A stretch of DNA of 64,000 bases from Oscillospiraceae bacterium (GTDB lineage Bacteria > Bacillota > Clostridia > Oscillospirales > Oscillospiraceae), in NCBI GenBank assembly GCA_910574635.1, contig CAJTCG010000005.1:62001-126000 (forward strand). The letters run 5' to 3'. This document shows, piece after piece, positions 47,565 through 55,576 of this stretch. Both the position numbers and the translations under genes were made by a program. How positions within the stretch are numbered: the first letter of the stretch is position 1; every line of letters begins with the position of its first letter. The notes under the pieces are model-generated. The model was not told where the DNA came from. It ran no database searches and saw nothing but the letters and a program-made list of their open reading frames with translations.

Positions 47565-49280
47565 TCAAGCGGTCAGGGCTTTCAGAGCCTCCGCCAGCTT
47601 CTCTCCCTGGCTCCGGGTGAGCCCTCCGGTGAAGTCCGCTTCCGCCGGAAGCAGCCCCAGGTCCCAGGCCCGGGTCACCGCGTCCTGGCTTCCGCCCAGC
47701 GCCGCCGGGACGGGGCCCATCCGCTTTGCCGCCGGGTCCGGTTTCAGGTCCAGCGCCTCCGCCGTCCGGCCCAGGAATACGGCGGCTTCTTTCCAGGTCA
47801 GGGGCCTGGAGGAGGAGAAGGTTCCCTCCGCGCCGCCCTTGGCGATGCCCTGCTCCTTGGCCCAGGCCATGGCAGGGAGGTACCATTCAATGCCGAAGCT
47901 GTCTTTGAAAGGAAGCTCCTCCCCGATTTCCACGTCCGGGCTTCCTGCCGCCTCATAAAGCTGGCCGATGAACCGTCCCCGGGTCAGGGGCGCGTTGTCG
48001 TGGACGGCGGGGACCAGCTTCTGATCCGGGGCGGCAAGGCACCAGTCCGCCAGGGTGTCCTTGCCCTTCAGCGTGTCCTCCAGGGTTTGGTACACCAAAA
48101 CGTCCGGCTCCAGGGCCACCACGCCCCGTCCCGCCGCCGCGTCCAGCAGGGTGTTCAAATCCAGGTACTTGCTGGAGAGCTGGCCCCGGACCTTGGAATT
48201 CGGCAGGGAGAAGGTCTGTACCGCGCCGAAGTGGCAGACGCTGCCCCCGGCGGGCTCTCCGGCCAGCACGCCGCCCATCTCCTGAATTTCCACGGCGTTG
48301 ATGAGGGCGGAGGAGAAAGTGGCCTCCCCGATGAGGCCCACCAGCTTCGTCCCGCCGTCCATGGCCTCCCGCAGGACCTCAAACAGGGGCCAGATCACCC
48401 CGTCGGACCCGCCGCCGTTGTTCCGCAGGTCCAGCAGGACCCGGCTGTAGTCCCCCGCTTTCAAATCCTTTGCCACCAGGGCGGCGAAGTCCTCCATGGG
48501 AAGGTCCTCCGCCTCCTGGCAGGTGTTGTACTGAATGTAGTACGCGTCTTCCGTCAAGGGCTTGGCGAAGTAGTAGGCGTCCGCCGCCGCCGTCTCCGGC
48601 TGGCCCTTGATTTTGTCGGAGATGCGCACGATCTCCAGCTTGTTCATCTCCTCCATGCCCACGGGCGCCAGGCTGAGGTCCTTCCCGCCTTTCAGCGTGA
48701 CGGTCAGGGGCTTCCCGGCCTCTACAAGGCCCAGGTATTCATAAATGTCCGCCACGTTGCAGGCCTGCCGGAAGGACCGGCGGAGGTGCACCGGGTTGTC
48801 GGAGGCAAACAGGGTTCCGTAAGCCTTGATGACCTCCTCCACCGGCTTTCCCGTCAGAAGCGTGACCTCCTGGCACAGCAGGTCCTTGTCCTCCGGGGCC
48901 GCGGCGGAGAGATACCAGCTCTCTCCCCGCCGGACCAGGGAGAAGGGATAGCCCCGGAAATCCGCCAAGCCTCCCAAGGACACGCTGGTGTGGGAATCCC
49001 CCACCAGGGCCGTCAGGCGCATCAGGTCCAGCAGAAACTCCGTATCCGTCTCCGTCGCCAGCCGACCCTCGATCTCTGCCTTCACCTCTAAAAATTCCGC
49101 CTCCGGCGTGTTGGCGAAGGCGTCCGGGTGGTGCTCCACCAGGACCGTCTCATAGAGAAAGTCCAGGTCCTCCTGCCGCTGCCCGGCGCTCAGCGGCTCC
49201 GCCGCCAGGGCCGGGACCACCAGCAGCGCCGCGAGGCACAGCCCTGCGGCCCGCCAAAGAAGATTGCTCCAAAGTTTCAT
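47565..49280 (-). CDS. Secreted S41-like serine peptidase with C-terminal SLH-like repeats
   Basis: A 571-residue exported protein with an N-terminal signal peptide ending 'VVPALAAEP'. Middle: an S41/tricorn-type core in which 'RVLLDLRNNGGGSDGVIWPL' and 'LVGLIGEATFSSALINAVEI' match the substrate-binding strand and the catalytic-Ser region of C-terminal processing peptidases; no PDZ domain is evident. End (about residues 430-571): SLH-like segments such as 'LPFKDSFGIEWYLPAMAWAK' and 'TWKEAAVFLGR', suggesting attachment to cell-wall polymers. A start at 49280 with GGAGGG upstream was chosen. Activity is plausible but some family members lack it. Confidence 0.75.
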   Translation of the reverse strand: MKLWSNLLWRAAGLCLAALLVVPALAAEPLSAGQRQEDLDFLYETVLVEHHPDAFANTPEAEFLEVKAEIEGRLATETDTEFLLDLMRLTALVGDSHTSVSLGGLADFRGYPFSLVRRGESWYLSAAAPEDKDLLCQEVTLLTGKPVEEVIKAYGTLFASDNPVHLRRSFRQACNVADIYEYLGLVEAGKPLTVTLKGGKDLSLAPVGMEEMNKLEIVRISDKIKGQPETAAADAYYFAKPLTEDAYYIQYNTCQEAEDLPMEDFAALVAKDLKAGDYSRVLLDLRNNGGGSDGVIWPLFEVLREAMDGGTKLVGLIGEATFSSALINAVEIQEMGGVLAGEPAGGSVCHFGAVQTFSLPNSKVRGQLSSKYLDLNTLLDAAAGRGVVALEPDVLVYQTLEDTLKGKDTLADWCLAAPDQKLVPAVHDNAPLTRGRFIGQLYEAAGSPDVEIGEELPFKDSFGIEWYLPAMAWAKEQGIAKGGAEGTFSSSRPLTWKEAAVFLGRTAEALDLKPDPAAKRMGPVPAALGGSQDAVTRAWDLGLLPAEADFTGGLTRSQGEKLAEALKALTA

Positions 49281-49385
49281 AAAAATCGCCCTCCATTTCA
49301 CTAGTTCAATAATACAACGATACACCAAAGGCCAGCCAAAGTCAAGTCCCAAATGTTAAAACGAAACAGGCGGGGAAAATTCTTC

Positions 49386-49417
49386 AAAAAAAGGGACCGC
49401 CTGAAACAGGCGGTCCC
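49386..49417 (-). terminator. Terminator of the apbE-to-peptidase operon
   Basis: Read leftward: an 11-bp stem GGGACCGCCTG / CAGGCGGTCCC, loop TTT, then seven Ts. Confidence 0.92.
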
Positions 49418-49423
49418 ATAAAG

Positions 49424-51403
49424 CTACAGCTCCCAAGGGGGCTTTCTATCCTGACCGGACCAGGGGTCCGGCCCGCTCCGGCGGAAGGTCTCCCGCCTCT
49501 CTTGGGAAGGCCAGGGGTCGTTGGCGTCCCGGCGGCGGCGCTCTGCCCGCTGCCGCTGGGCGCGCCGGAGGCGGAGCACAGCCCCCAGGGCTACAAGAAC
49601 AAAGCAGAGAATCAGGAGAATTTCCTCAAAGCGCCCCGCCGAGCCGCCCCGCTGTTCGCCGTAAGAGATGGGCCTGCCGTCCAGATACTCCTCCAGCGTC
49701 TCCGACAGGGCGGGGACGGTCTCCGGCTCGAAGATGTCCCGGAGGCCCGTTTCCTCCACCGCTGCCATGTAGGGCATGGAGAGGGACAGGGCGGAGAGCT
49801 CCAGGTAGGTTTCCTTGGCCTCCCGGGGACGGTCCAGGTAGAGAAACCACAGGTCCAAGGCGGAGAGGGCGGAGGTGGCGTAGCTGATGAAGTACAGGGG
49901 ATTTTGGAAGTTGTGGGCGTTCTCCACCCAGGCGGGGTCCGCGTCCACGCCTGGGCCGTAGGAATAGCCGTAGTCCTCCGACAAAGCCTTGAAAAGCCGG
50001 TTCAGCTCCTCCGCGGTCATCTCCGGGTTTTGGTAGGCCGCCGTTTGAAACTCATCGTAAAGACAGCCGTCCAAAATGGAATCCAGAATGTTGTAGAGCA
50101 CCGCGTTCCGGTAGGCTTCTCCGTACCGCTCTCCGAAGAGCTCCTCCGCCTGTCCGGCAAAGATCAGCTCCAAAGCCTGAGAGTGAATTTCTCCCACGTC
50201 GATGTTGAAGTCCGTCCAAAGGTCGTGCTGGGCACAGTGGAAGGTCTCGAAGAAGTGGCCGAACTCATGCACCGTGTCGCTGAGATCCTGATAGTCGCCG
50301 TAAGGGCTGTTGAAAATAAACGCGCTGCCGTAGGCGGGCAGGGCCACGGTGTAGCCGGTGGGCAGCTTGGCCTCGCCGTACTCGATGTCGTAGAGGTGGT
50401 GGTCCCGCAGGAAGCGGAAGGTCTCTCCCATCTCCCGGTCAAAGCCCTCCGCGAAGGGCTGAATGGCATCCAGCACCTCCTCGCCGTCCATGCGGCTCCG
50501 CACGCTGAGGGCCCGGAGCTCCTGCTCGCTGGTCTCCTCCAGCAGGCGCAGCTGGAGGGGGAGGATGTACCGCTTTGCCAGCCGGTGGAGGTCCGCGGCG
50601 TCCTCCAGACCGTAGTCCCGGGTGTAGAGGGCCTCGTAGGCGTATTCGGCGTAATCGTCATAGCCCGCCCACTGGGCCTGCTCCGCCCGCAGGCGGACCA
50701 GTTGGAGGTAAACCTCCCCGGCGGCCTGGTACCGCTCTTCCGCCAGGGCCTGGCTGACGGCCTCATAGGTCTCCCCGTCCACCCCGGCGGACTCCAGAGA
50801 CTCCGCCGTCCAGATACGGTCCTCCGCCAGGACGGGAACGCCCTGTTCCATAATCTGGTCGTAGGTCTGGATCAGCCGGTCCTCCTCCTCGTAGAGGGCG
50901 GCTTCCTCCTCCGTCAGTCCCCGGTAGCCCATGAGGCTGTCCGCCGCGCCCTCCCCGGCGTCCGCGTCCAGAATATCGCCGTAGGGAGAGGCGGCCATTA
51001 CGGCCAGGGCCTGATAGCAGCGGCTGGTAAGCCGGGTCTGCTGGGCGGAGAGCTCCAGGTACAGCGCCGCCTCCTCTGGAGCTCCGCCGCTGGCGTCGTA
51101 CTGGATGGCGCTGAGGTTGGCCAGGGTGGCCAGCAGGTCCGTCTCCTCCATGATCTGTTCATAGAGGGCTTGGACCCGGCGGCGGGTCTCCCGGCTTCCC
51201 CGGTCCCGGCTGTGGCGGGAACAGGTGCTTTCCAATTCCTTCAGGGCGGAGAGCAGGGCCGTCTCGTCGAAGGCGGTGACGGGGAGCATGTCGTCATAAT
51301 GCACTGCTGGATGGGCGGAAGCGGGAGACGCCCACTTTACCGCCGAGGCCGCCGGCCCGGAGCACAGGGCCAGGGCCAGCAGCAGGCAGAGAAGATTTTT
51401 CAT
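49424..51403 (-). CDS. Membrane-anchored M3-like metallopeptidase
   Basis: A 659-residue exported protein with an N-terminal signal ('LLCLLLALALCSG'). The helical M3/oligoendopeptidase-F-like body has the zinc motif 'HEFGH' near residue 379 and the third-ligand segment 'GEIHSQALE', so catalysis looks intact. Unlike cytoplasmic PepF it has a C-terminal hydrophobic helix ('ILLILCFVLVALGAVL') followed by a very basic tail, which places the peptidase outside and the tail inside. The ATG overlaps the stop of the upstream AAA+ gene (TGATG). It probably degrades peptides or trims surface proteins; the substrate is unknown. Confidence 0.8.
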   Translation of the reverse strand: MKNLLCLLLALALCSGPAASAVKWASPASAHPAVHYDDMLPVTAFDETALLSALKELESTCSRHSRDRGSRETRRRVQALYEQIMEETDLLATLANLSAIQYDASGGAPEEAALYLELSAQQTRLTSRCYQALAVMAASPYGDILDADAGEGAADSLMGYRGLTEEEAALYEEEDRLIQTYDQIMEQGVPVLAEDRIWTAESLESAGVDGETYEAVSQALAEERYQAAGEVYLQLVRLRAEQAQWAGYDDYAEYAYEALYTRDYGLEDAADLHRLAKRYILPLQLRLLEETSEQELRALSVRSRMDGEEVLDAIQPFAEGFDREMGETFRFLRDHHLYDIEYGEAKLPTGYTVALPAYGSAFIFNSPYGDYQDLSDTVHEFGHFFETFHCAQHDLWTDFNIDVGEIHSQALELIFAGQAEELFGERYGEAYRNAVLYNILDSILDGCLYDEFQTAAYQNPEMTAEELNRLFKALSEDYGYSYGPGVDADPAWVENAHNFQNPLYFISYATSALSALDLWFLYLDRPREAKETYLELSALSLSMPYMAAVEETGLRDIFEPETVPALSETLEEYLDGRPISYGEQRGGSAGRFEEILLILCFVLVALGAVLRLRRAQRQRAERRRRDANDPWPSQERRETFRRSGPDPWSGQDRKPPWEL

Positions 51404-52500
51404 CACAGGCCTCCAAGGGGGTCAAGGTGTTCTCCGTCCCGCGCGGCCTCCACGTCCGCCGCCGTCAGACGCATAAGGTCCTCCCGGGTAACGGTTTCCT
51501 GTCCCGCCAGGCGGCTGGCCTGGCAGACTAAGATCCGCTCAAAGACGTTCCGCACCCCCCGGGCGTTGCCGAAGGACTCCGGGTCCCGGTTCTCCTCCCG
51601 GAGGAAGTCCCGGACAAATCCCTCGGCGTCCTCCTCCAGCTCATAGCAGCCCCTCTCACAGCGCATCTTGAAGATGGCCAGCAGCTCCTCCGGCGTGTAG
51701 TCCTCGAAGTGCAAAAAGCGGTTGAAGCGGGATTCCAGGCCGGGGTTGGAGTGAATGAAGCGATCCATTAAATCGTCGTATCCGGCGGCGATGACCACCA
51801 GGTCGTCCCGGTGGTCCTCCATGGCCTTGAGGATGGTGTCGATGGCCTCCTGGCCGAAGTCGTTCCCCGAGGAGCCGTTCAGGGCATAGGCCTCGTCGAT
51901 GAACAGCACGCCCCCCAGGGCCTTTTCCACGGCCTTTCTGGTCTTCAGCGCCGTCTGGCCCACGTAGCCCGCCACCAGCCCGGCCCGGTCCACCTCCACC
52001 AGCTGCCCCTTGGAGAGGATGCCCAGGGAGTGGAAGATCCGGGCCATCAGCCGGGCGATGGTGGTCTTTCCGGTGCCGGGACTGCCGGAGAAGACCATGT
52101 GGAGGGACAGCTCCGTCACCGGCAGGCCGTTTTTCTCCCGGAGCTGGTGGACCTTTACCAAATCAATGAGGTTTCGGACCTCCTTTTTTACGGCGGCAAG
52201 GCCGATGTAGCCGTCCAGCTCCTTTTGCAGATCCTCCAGCTTCTCCGGCGGAGGAGCCTCCTCCTGGGGCTCGGTACGCGCGCCTGCGGTCTGGGGGGCC
52301 TCCGGGGCGCCGGGCTTGCCTTGGGAGGAGGCCGGGGGGGTGGGGGCATCCTGGGATGGGGCCTCCGGTGTTTTGACCTCTGGGGTCAGGGGGGAGCCCC
52401 AGAAATCCGTTCCCATCCGGCGGAGGTTGTGCTCCGTCAGGGTCTGGATGACCTCCAGCTGCTGGAGGATGATTTCGTCCTTTTTGTCCTTCTTGTCCAT
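51403..52500 (-). CDS. CbxX/SpoVK-type AAA+ ATPase
   Basis: A 365-residue cytoplasmic protein. Residues 1-30 are charged and helical, ~36-88 are a Pro/Glu/Ala-rich linker, and the AAA+ module starts at ~90: Walker A 'GSPGTGKTT' (138-146), Walker B '[11 protein letters not shown]' (~197-207), then '[15 protein letters not shown]' with the arginine-finger region. It is closest in look to CbxX/CfqX and SpoVK. The start at 52500 is 5 bases after the upstream gene stop, with only a weak ribosome site, so coupling is likely. It may remodel a partner encoded in the same operon; its target is unknown. Confidence 0.85.
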   Translation of the reverse strand: MDKKDKKDEIILQQLEVIQTLTEHNLRRMGTDFWGSPLTPEVKTPEAPSQDAPTPPASSQGKPGAPEAPQTAGARTEPQEEAPPPEKLEDLQKELDGYIGLAAVKKEVRNLIDLVKVHQLREKNGLPVTELSLHMVFSGSPGTGKTTIARLMARIFHSLGILSKGQLVEVDRAGLVAGYVGQTALKTRKAVEKALGGVLFIDEAYALNGSSGNDFGQEAIDTILKAMEDHRDDLVVIAAGYDDLMDRFIHSNPGLESRFNRFLHFEDYTPEELLAIFKMRCERGCYELEEDAEGFVRDFLREENRDPESFGNARGVRNVFERILVCQASRLAGQETVTREDLMRLTAADVEAARDGEHLDPLGGL

Positions 52501-52505
52501 ACGCG

Positions 52506-53021
52506 TCAGCCTTTCATCAAGTCGGTGTGCCGGAGTCTCCGGAACAGGCAGGCGGAGGCCAGCCCGGTCAGTCCGCCGGTAAGCAGGGATACCGCCAGCA
52601 AAACGGGCAGATAATAGAGGGGGGCGGTACTGCCCAGGGTCAGCAGGGCGGCGGCAATTTGCCCGCAGTTGTGGGCCGCCGCGCCGCCTACGGATACGCC
52701 GTAAATGGAAAGCGCCCGCCGCCGGGAGAGGAGGACCATGGTCCCCAGGGCGCTTAAGGCCCCCAGCAGGGAGAAGACAAGAGCGTTCATGTTTCCGGCA
52801 AAAAGGGCGCCCAGAAAGCACCGGGCCAGCAGAATCAAAAGCGCCTCCCCCGGTCCCAGGGCATAGAGGGCGAAGACCGTCACAATGTTGGCAAGGCCCA
52901 GCTTCACGCCGGGAACGGGGATGGCCAGGGAGAGGGGAAAGAGATTTTCCAGATAGCTCAGCGCCAGGGCCATAGCCGTCAGCAGGGCGCAGAGGGTCAG
53001 TTGTTTTGTTGTCAGCTTCAT
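52506..53021 (-). CDS. Gx transporter family membrane protein (EetB/HepS-like)
   Basis: A 171-residue protein with about five transmembrane helices, opening '[20 protein letters not shown]' followed by '[17 protein letters not shown]'. This is the family variously called Gx transporter or heptaprenyl diphosphate synthase component I. In Bacillota it is often encoded next to a NusG-domain-II protein and an ApbE protein, and members in flavin-based extracellular electron transfer loci are called EetB. It has no isoprenoid synthase motif (no DDxxD), so the old enzymatic name is misleading. Confidence 0.85.
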   Translation of the reverse strand: MKLTTKQLTLCALLTAMALALSYLENLFPLSLAIPVPGVKLGLANIVTVFALYALGPGEALLILLARCFLGALFAGNMNALVFSLLGALSALGTMVLLSRRRALSIYGVSVGGAAAHNCGQIAAALLTLGSTAPLYYLPVLLAVSLLTGGLTGLASACLFRRLRHTDLMKG

Positions 53022-53031
53022 CCCGCGCCTC

Positions 53032-53430
53032 CTAACCTAAGACCGCGTCCACCGCGTCCGGGTCCGGCGCGCCGCCCTCCAGGCGGATGACGATCCGGGC
53101 GGGGAGGCAGACAATGCTCTGCCCGCCCCGAGACACAACCCCGGTGTGAACGCAGTCCTGGGTAGGGCAGTTAGAGGTCCGCACCCGGGCGCTTCCGGCG
53201 GCGTATTCCACCGTCAGGGTGTAAGCCCCGGCCTGATAGGTTTTCTCTCCGGCGGCGTCCTCCAGAGAAACCCGGTCGATTTCCGTACCGTCCACGGAAA
53301 CCACCGCTGTCAGCCCTTGGGAGGTTCCGCCCCGCCATTGGAACAGGGCCAGGGCAATGGCCAGCGCCGCCACGCAGAGGACTACCAGTGCGTCCCAGGC
53401 CGTGGGGTGGAGCTTGGGGGACGGCCTCAT
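53032..53430 (-). CDS. NusG domain II-containing membrane protein (EetA-like)
   Basis: A 132-residue protein with one N-terminal transmembrane helix (about residues 13-31) and an extracytoplasmic NusG-II beta domain. It contains 'SNCPTQDCVHTGVV' with Cys at ~88, ~93 and ~108. It lies between apbE (four-base overlap, ATGA) and the Gx transporter gene. Despite the name it has no NusG transcription domain. It matches the EetA family by neighbourhood; function in electron transfer is inferred. Confidence 0.85.
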   Translation of the reverse strand: MRPSPKLHPTAWDALVVLCVAALAIALALFQWRGGTSQGLTAVVSVDGTEIDRVSLEDAAGEKTYQAGAYTLTVEYAAGSARVRTSNCPTQDCVHTGVVSRGGQSIVCLPARIVIRLEGGAPDPDAVDAVLG

Positions 53431-54539
53431 GGGGAGACGACCTCAAGGGTATACCCGCTGCTTTCCTCCAGGGTGAAGCGGTCCGCCAGCCCCTCCGTGA
53501 CGACAACCCGGCCGTCCTCTGTTACCAGCACCAGGTCAAAAGGACAGCCCTCTTCGCCCCACATCATTTCGTCCCGCCAGAAGGCCAGAGCCCGTTCCTC
53601 CCCCATGATAAAGAGGGCGGTAGAATAGGCGTCGCACATGGTGCCGGGGAAGCCGCTGCCGTCCCCCTCTCCAAGGGCGGCGACAACGGTGACGGAGGTC
53701 AGGCCGCTGTCCGCCGGGTATCCCGTGGCGGGGTCGATAATATGATGATAGGTTTTCCCATCCTGTTCGAAATACCGCTGGTAGCCTCCGGAGGTGACGG
53801 CAAAGGAATCCGTCAGCGCCAGCACTCCGGCGAAGGCGTCCTGCTCGCCCACCCGGGCCGGGTCCTGAATGGCCACCCGCCAAGGGGTGCCGTCGGGCCG
53901 GCCGCCATAGGCCAGCACGTTGCCGCCCAGGTTGATGTTGGCCCGGGGCACGTCGTGTTCCCGAAGGACCCCCACGATTTTGTCGGCGGCGTAGCCCTTG
54001 GCCAGGCCCCCCAGGTCGATGGCCTGGCCGGGACCCAGGGTGACCGTGGCCTTGGGTCCGTCCCCGTTGGAATCAAGGGAGGGCGTAACGGAGACCTGGG
54101 AACTGTCTACCAGGGGGAGAAGCCGGTCCAGCTCCGCTTGAGAGGGGACGCGGAAGCTGTCCTCCGTGAAGCCCCAGGCGGAGACCACCGGGGCCACCGT
54201 GATATCAAAGGCCCCACCGGTGGAGGAGCTGTAAGCGGCGGCCCGCTCCAAAAGGGAATAGGCATCCCAGCCAATCTCCACAGCACCTCCCCCGGCGGCG
54301 TTGAGCCGGGAGACTTCGCTGTCCTCCACGGTCCGGGAGAGCTTGGCCTCCAGGTCCCGTATGACGTCCTCGCAGGCGTAGGCGGCGGCGGAGGAGCGCT
54401 CCCCGTAGGTGGTGATGAGCATGGCGGTGTCCATGGCGATGACCTGGATGCTCTCCTGGGCCTCGTCCGGGCTCATCTGCGCGCCGCAGCCCGAGAGGAA
54501 CAGGACCGTCAGTAAAACATATGCGGTGAGTCGTTTCAT
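53427..54539 (-). CDS. apbE: FAD:protein FMN transferase (ApbE) lipoprotein
   Basis: A 370-residue exported lipoprotein with signal and lipobox 'LFLSGC' (Cys18). ApbE covalently attaches FMN to Thr/Ser of extracytoplasmic proteins. Family landmarks: 'MDTAMLITTYG' at the start, 'GGAFDITVAPVVSAWGF', 'IDLGGLAKGYAADKIV' and 'ANINLGGNVLAYG', plus 'HHIIDPATGYPA' and 'CDAYSTALFIMG' near the active site. The ATG at 54539 follows AAGAGG. It is the first gene of a five-gene operon. No protein with an obvious flavinylation motif lies in the operon, so the substrate is elsewhere. Confidence 0.93.
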   Translation of the reverse strand: MKRLTAYVLLTVLFLSGCGAQMSPDEAQESIQVIAMDTAMLITTYGERSSAAAYACEDVIRDLEAKLSRTVEDSEVSRLNAAGGGAVEIGWDAYSLLERAAAYSSSTGGAFDITVAPVVSAWGFTEDSFRVPSQAELDRLLPLVDSSQVSVTPSLDSNGDGPKATVTLGPGQAIDLGGLAKGYAADKIVGVLREHDVPRANINLGGNVLAYGGRPDGTPWRVAIQDPARVGEQDAFAGVLALTDSFAVTSGGYQRYFEQDGKTYHHIIDPATGYPADSGLTSVTVVAALGEGDGSGFPGTMCDAYSTALFIMGEERALAFWRDEMMWGEEGCPFDLVLVTEDGRVVVTEGLADRFTLEESSGYTLEVVSP

Positions 54540-54581
54540 AGTAAACCTCTTTGTCCGTCTGATTGTAATTTCAATATGGAT

Positions 54582-54610
54582 AGTATAGCACGCCCCGGGC
54601 CGCTTCTCAA
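54582..54610 (-). promoter_or_regulatory. Promoter of the apbE operon
   Basis: Read leftward: TTGAGA (54605-54610), a 17-bp spacer and TATACT (54582-54587). Confidence 0.75.
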
Positions 54611-54660
54611 CGAAAAAGGGAAAGTTAGGCGAAAAAATAAAAAACCTGGCGGGAAGGGCC

Positions 54661-54689
54661 TTGCAAAAGGAAGAAAAGTCTGCTATACT
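54661..54689 (+). promoter_or_regulatory. Promoter of the divergent membrane-protein gene
   Basis: TTGCAA (54661-54666), a 17-bp spacer and TATACT (54684-54689). It is back-to-back with the apbE promoter, and both share the sequence TGCTATACTA around the -10. Confidence 0.75.
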
Positions 54690-54762
54690 ATTTAAGCGTG
54701 TCGGCGGAGAGCGTTTCCGCCGGGTATTTTTGAAAGAAAAAACACCTTGGAGGTCTTGATAA

Positions 54763-55503
54763 ATGGCAAAGAATCCGAACGGAAAGCCCCAGAAGCGGGA
54801 TAATGCCCTGTATGGCGCGACCATCTTCTTTCTTGCGGCCTGTCTGGCGGAGGTATACCTTTTGGTTCTGCGCAGGTATTACATCCACGGCGACGTGGTG
54901 ACCGAGGCCTTGCCCTGGCATAACCGGCTGCTGATTTTCGCGGGCCTGGGGGCGGCGGCGCTGGTCCTGGGCGTGGCTTTAAGCGTACTTTGGAAGGCCG
55001 ACCAGCGCAAGCGCCTCATCGGCTGGTGCCTGATCGGCCTGGGTGTGTTCTTCGGCGGCGGCAGTATGCTCATCCGCCTGTATTTCGAGTCCGCCGTGAC
55101 GCTTCTCAGCGTGGTGGTGCCGGTGACCATGGTTCTGACGGTCATTTGGGCCTTCTACGACCGGGAGTGCTCCGTGGCCATGACGGCCCTGAGCGTGACC
55201 CTGATCCTTTTGTGGATGTGCCGCCGCCTGTTCAATCACCTGACGCTGGGCCTGCCTGTGAAGGCGCTGGCCGTGGCGTATGTGCTGCTGCTGGCGGGAC
55301 TGTGCTATCTGGCGAAGAACAAGAAGCTTGGGAATCTGCTTCCCCCGGAGGCGGACCTGCTGCCCATTTACGCCGCTGCCGGGCTGTCCGCCGCGGCGGT
55401 GGTGCTGGGGCTGTTCAGCGCCGCCGTGGCGTACTACGCCATGTGGGCCTTGGGCATTGTGGTCTTTGCCCTGGCGGTGTATTACACGGTGAAGCAGCTG
55501 TAA
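54763..55503 (+). CDS. Polytopic membrane protein of unknown function
   Basis: A 246-residue protein. After a short charged N-terminus (MAKNPNGKPQKRDN) it has about seven or eight hydrophobic helices separated by short loops, for example 'ALYGATIFFLAACLAEVYLL' and 'LIYAAAGLSAAAVVLGLF'-like stretches. I see no transporter or enzyme signature. CTTGGAGG precedes the ATG. It is transcribed divergently from the apbE operon and ends at a strong terminator, so it is monocistronic. Confidence 0.8.
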   Translation: MAKNPNGKPQKRDNALYGATIFFLAACLAEVYLLVLRRYYIHGDVVTEALPWHNRLLIFAGLGAAALVLGVALSVLWKADQRKRLIGWCLIGLGVFFGGGSMLIRLYFESAVTLLSVVVPVTMVLTVIWAFYDRECSVAMTALSVTLILLWMCRRLFNHLTLGLPVKALAVAYVLLLAGLCYLAKNKKLGNLLPPEADLLPIYAAAGLSAAAVVLGLFSAAVAYYAMWALGIVVFALAVYYTVKQL

Positions 55504-55526
55504 AGTACGGTTTCCTGCGGGATTAT

Positions 55527-55560
55527 AAAAAGCCCGCCGTCTGCGGACGGCGGGCTTTTT
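55527..55560. terminator. Bidirectional terminator
   Basis: A perfect 15-bp stem AAAAAGCCCGCCGTC / GACGGCGGGCTTTTT, loop TGCG; serves the membrane-protein gene and the convergent DUF4127 gene. Confidence 0.93.
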
Positions 55561-55576
55561 GCGCTCTTTGGGGCCT

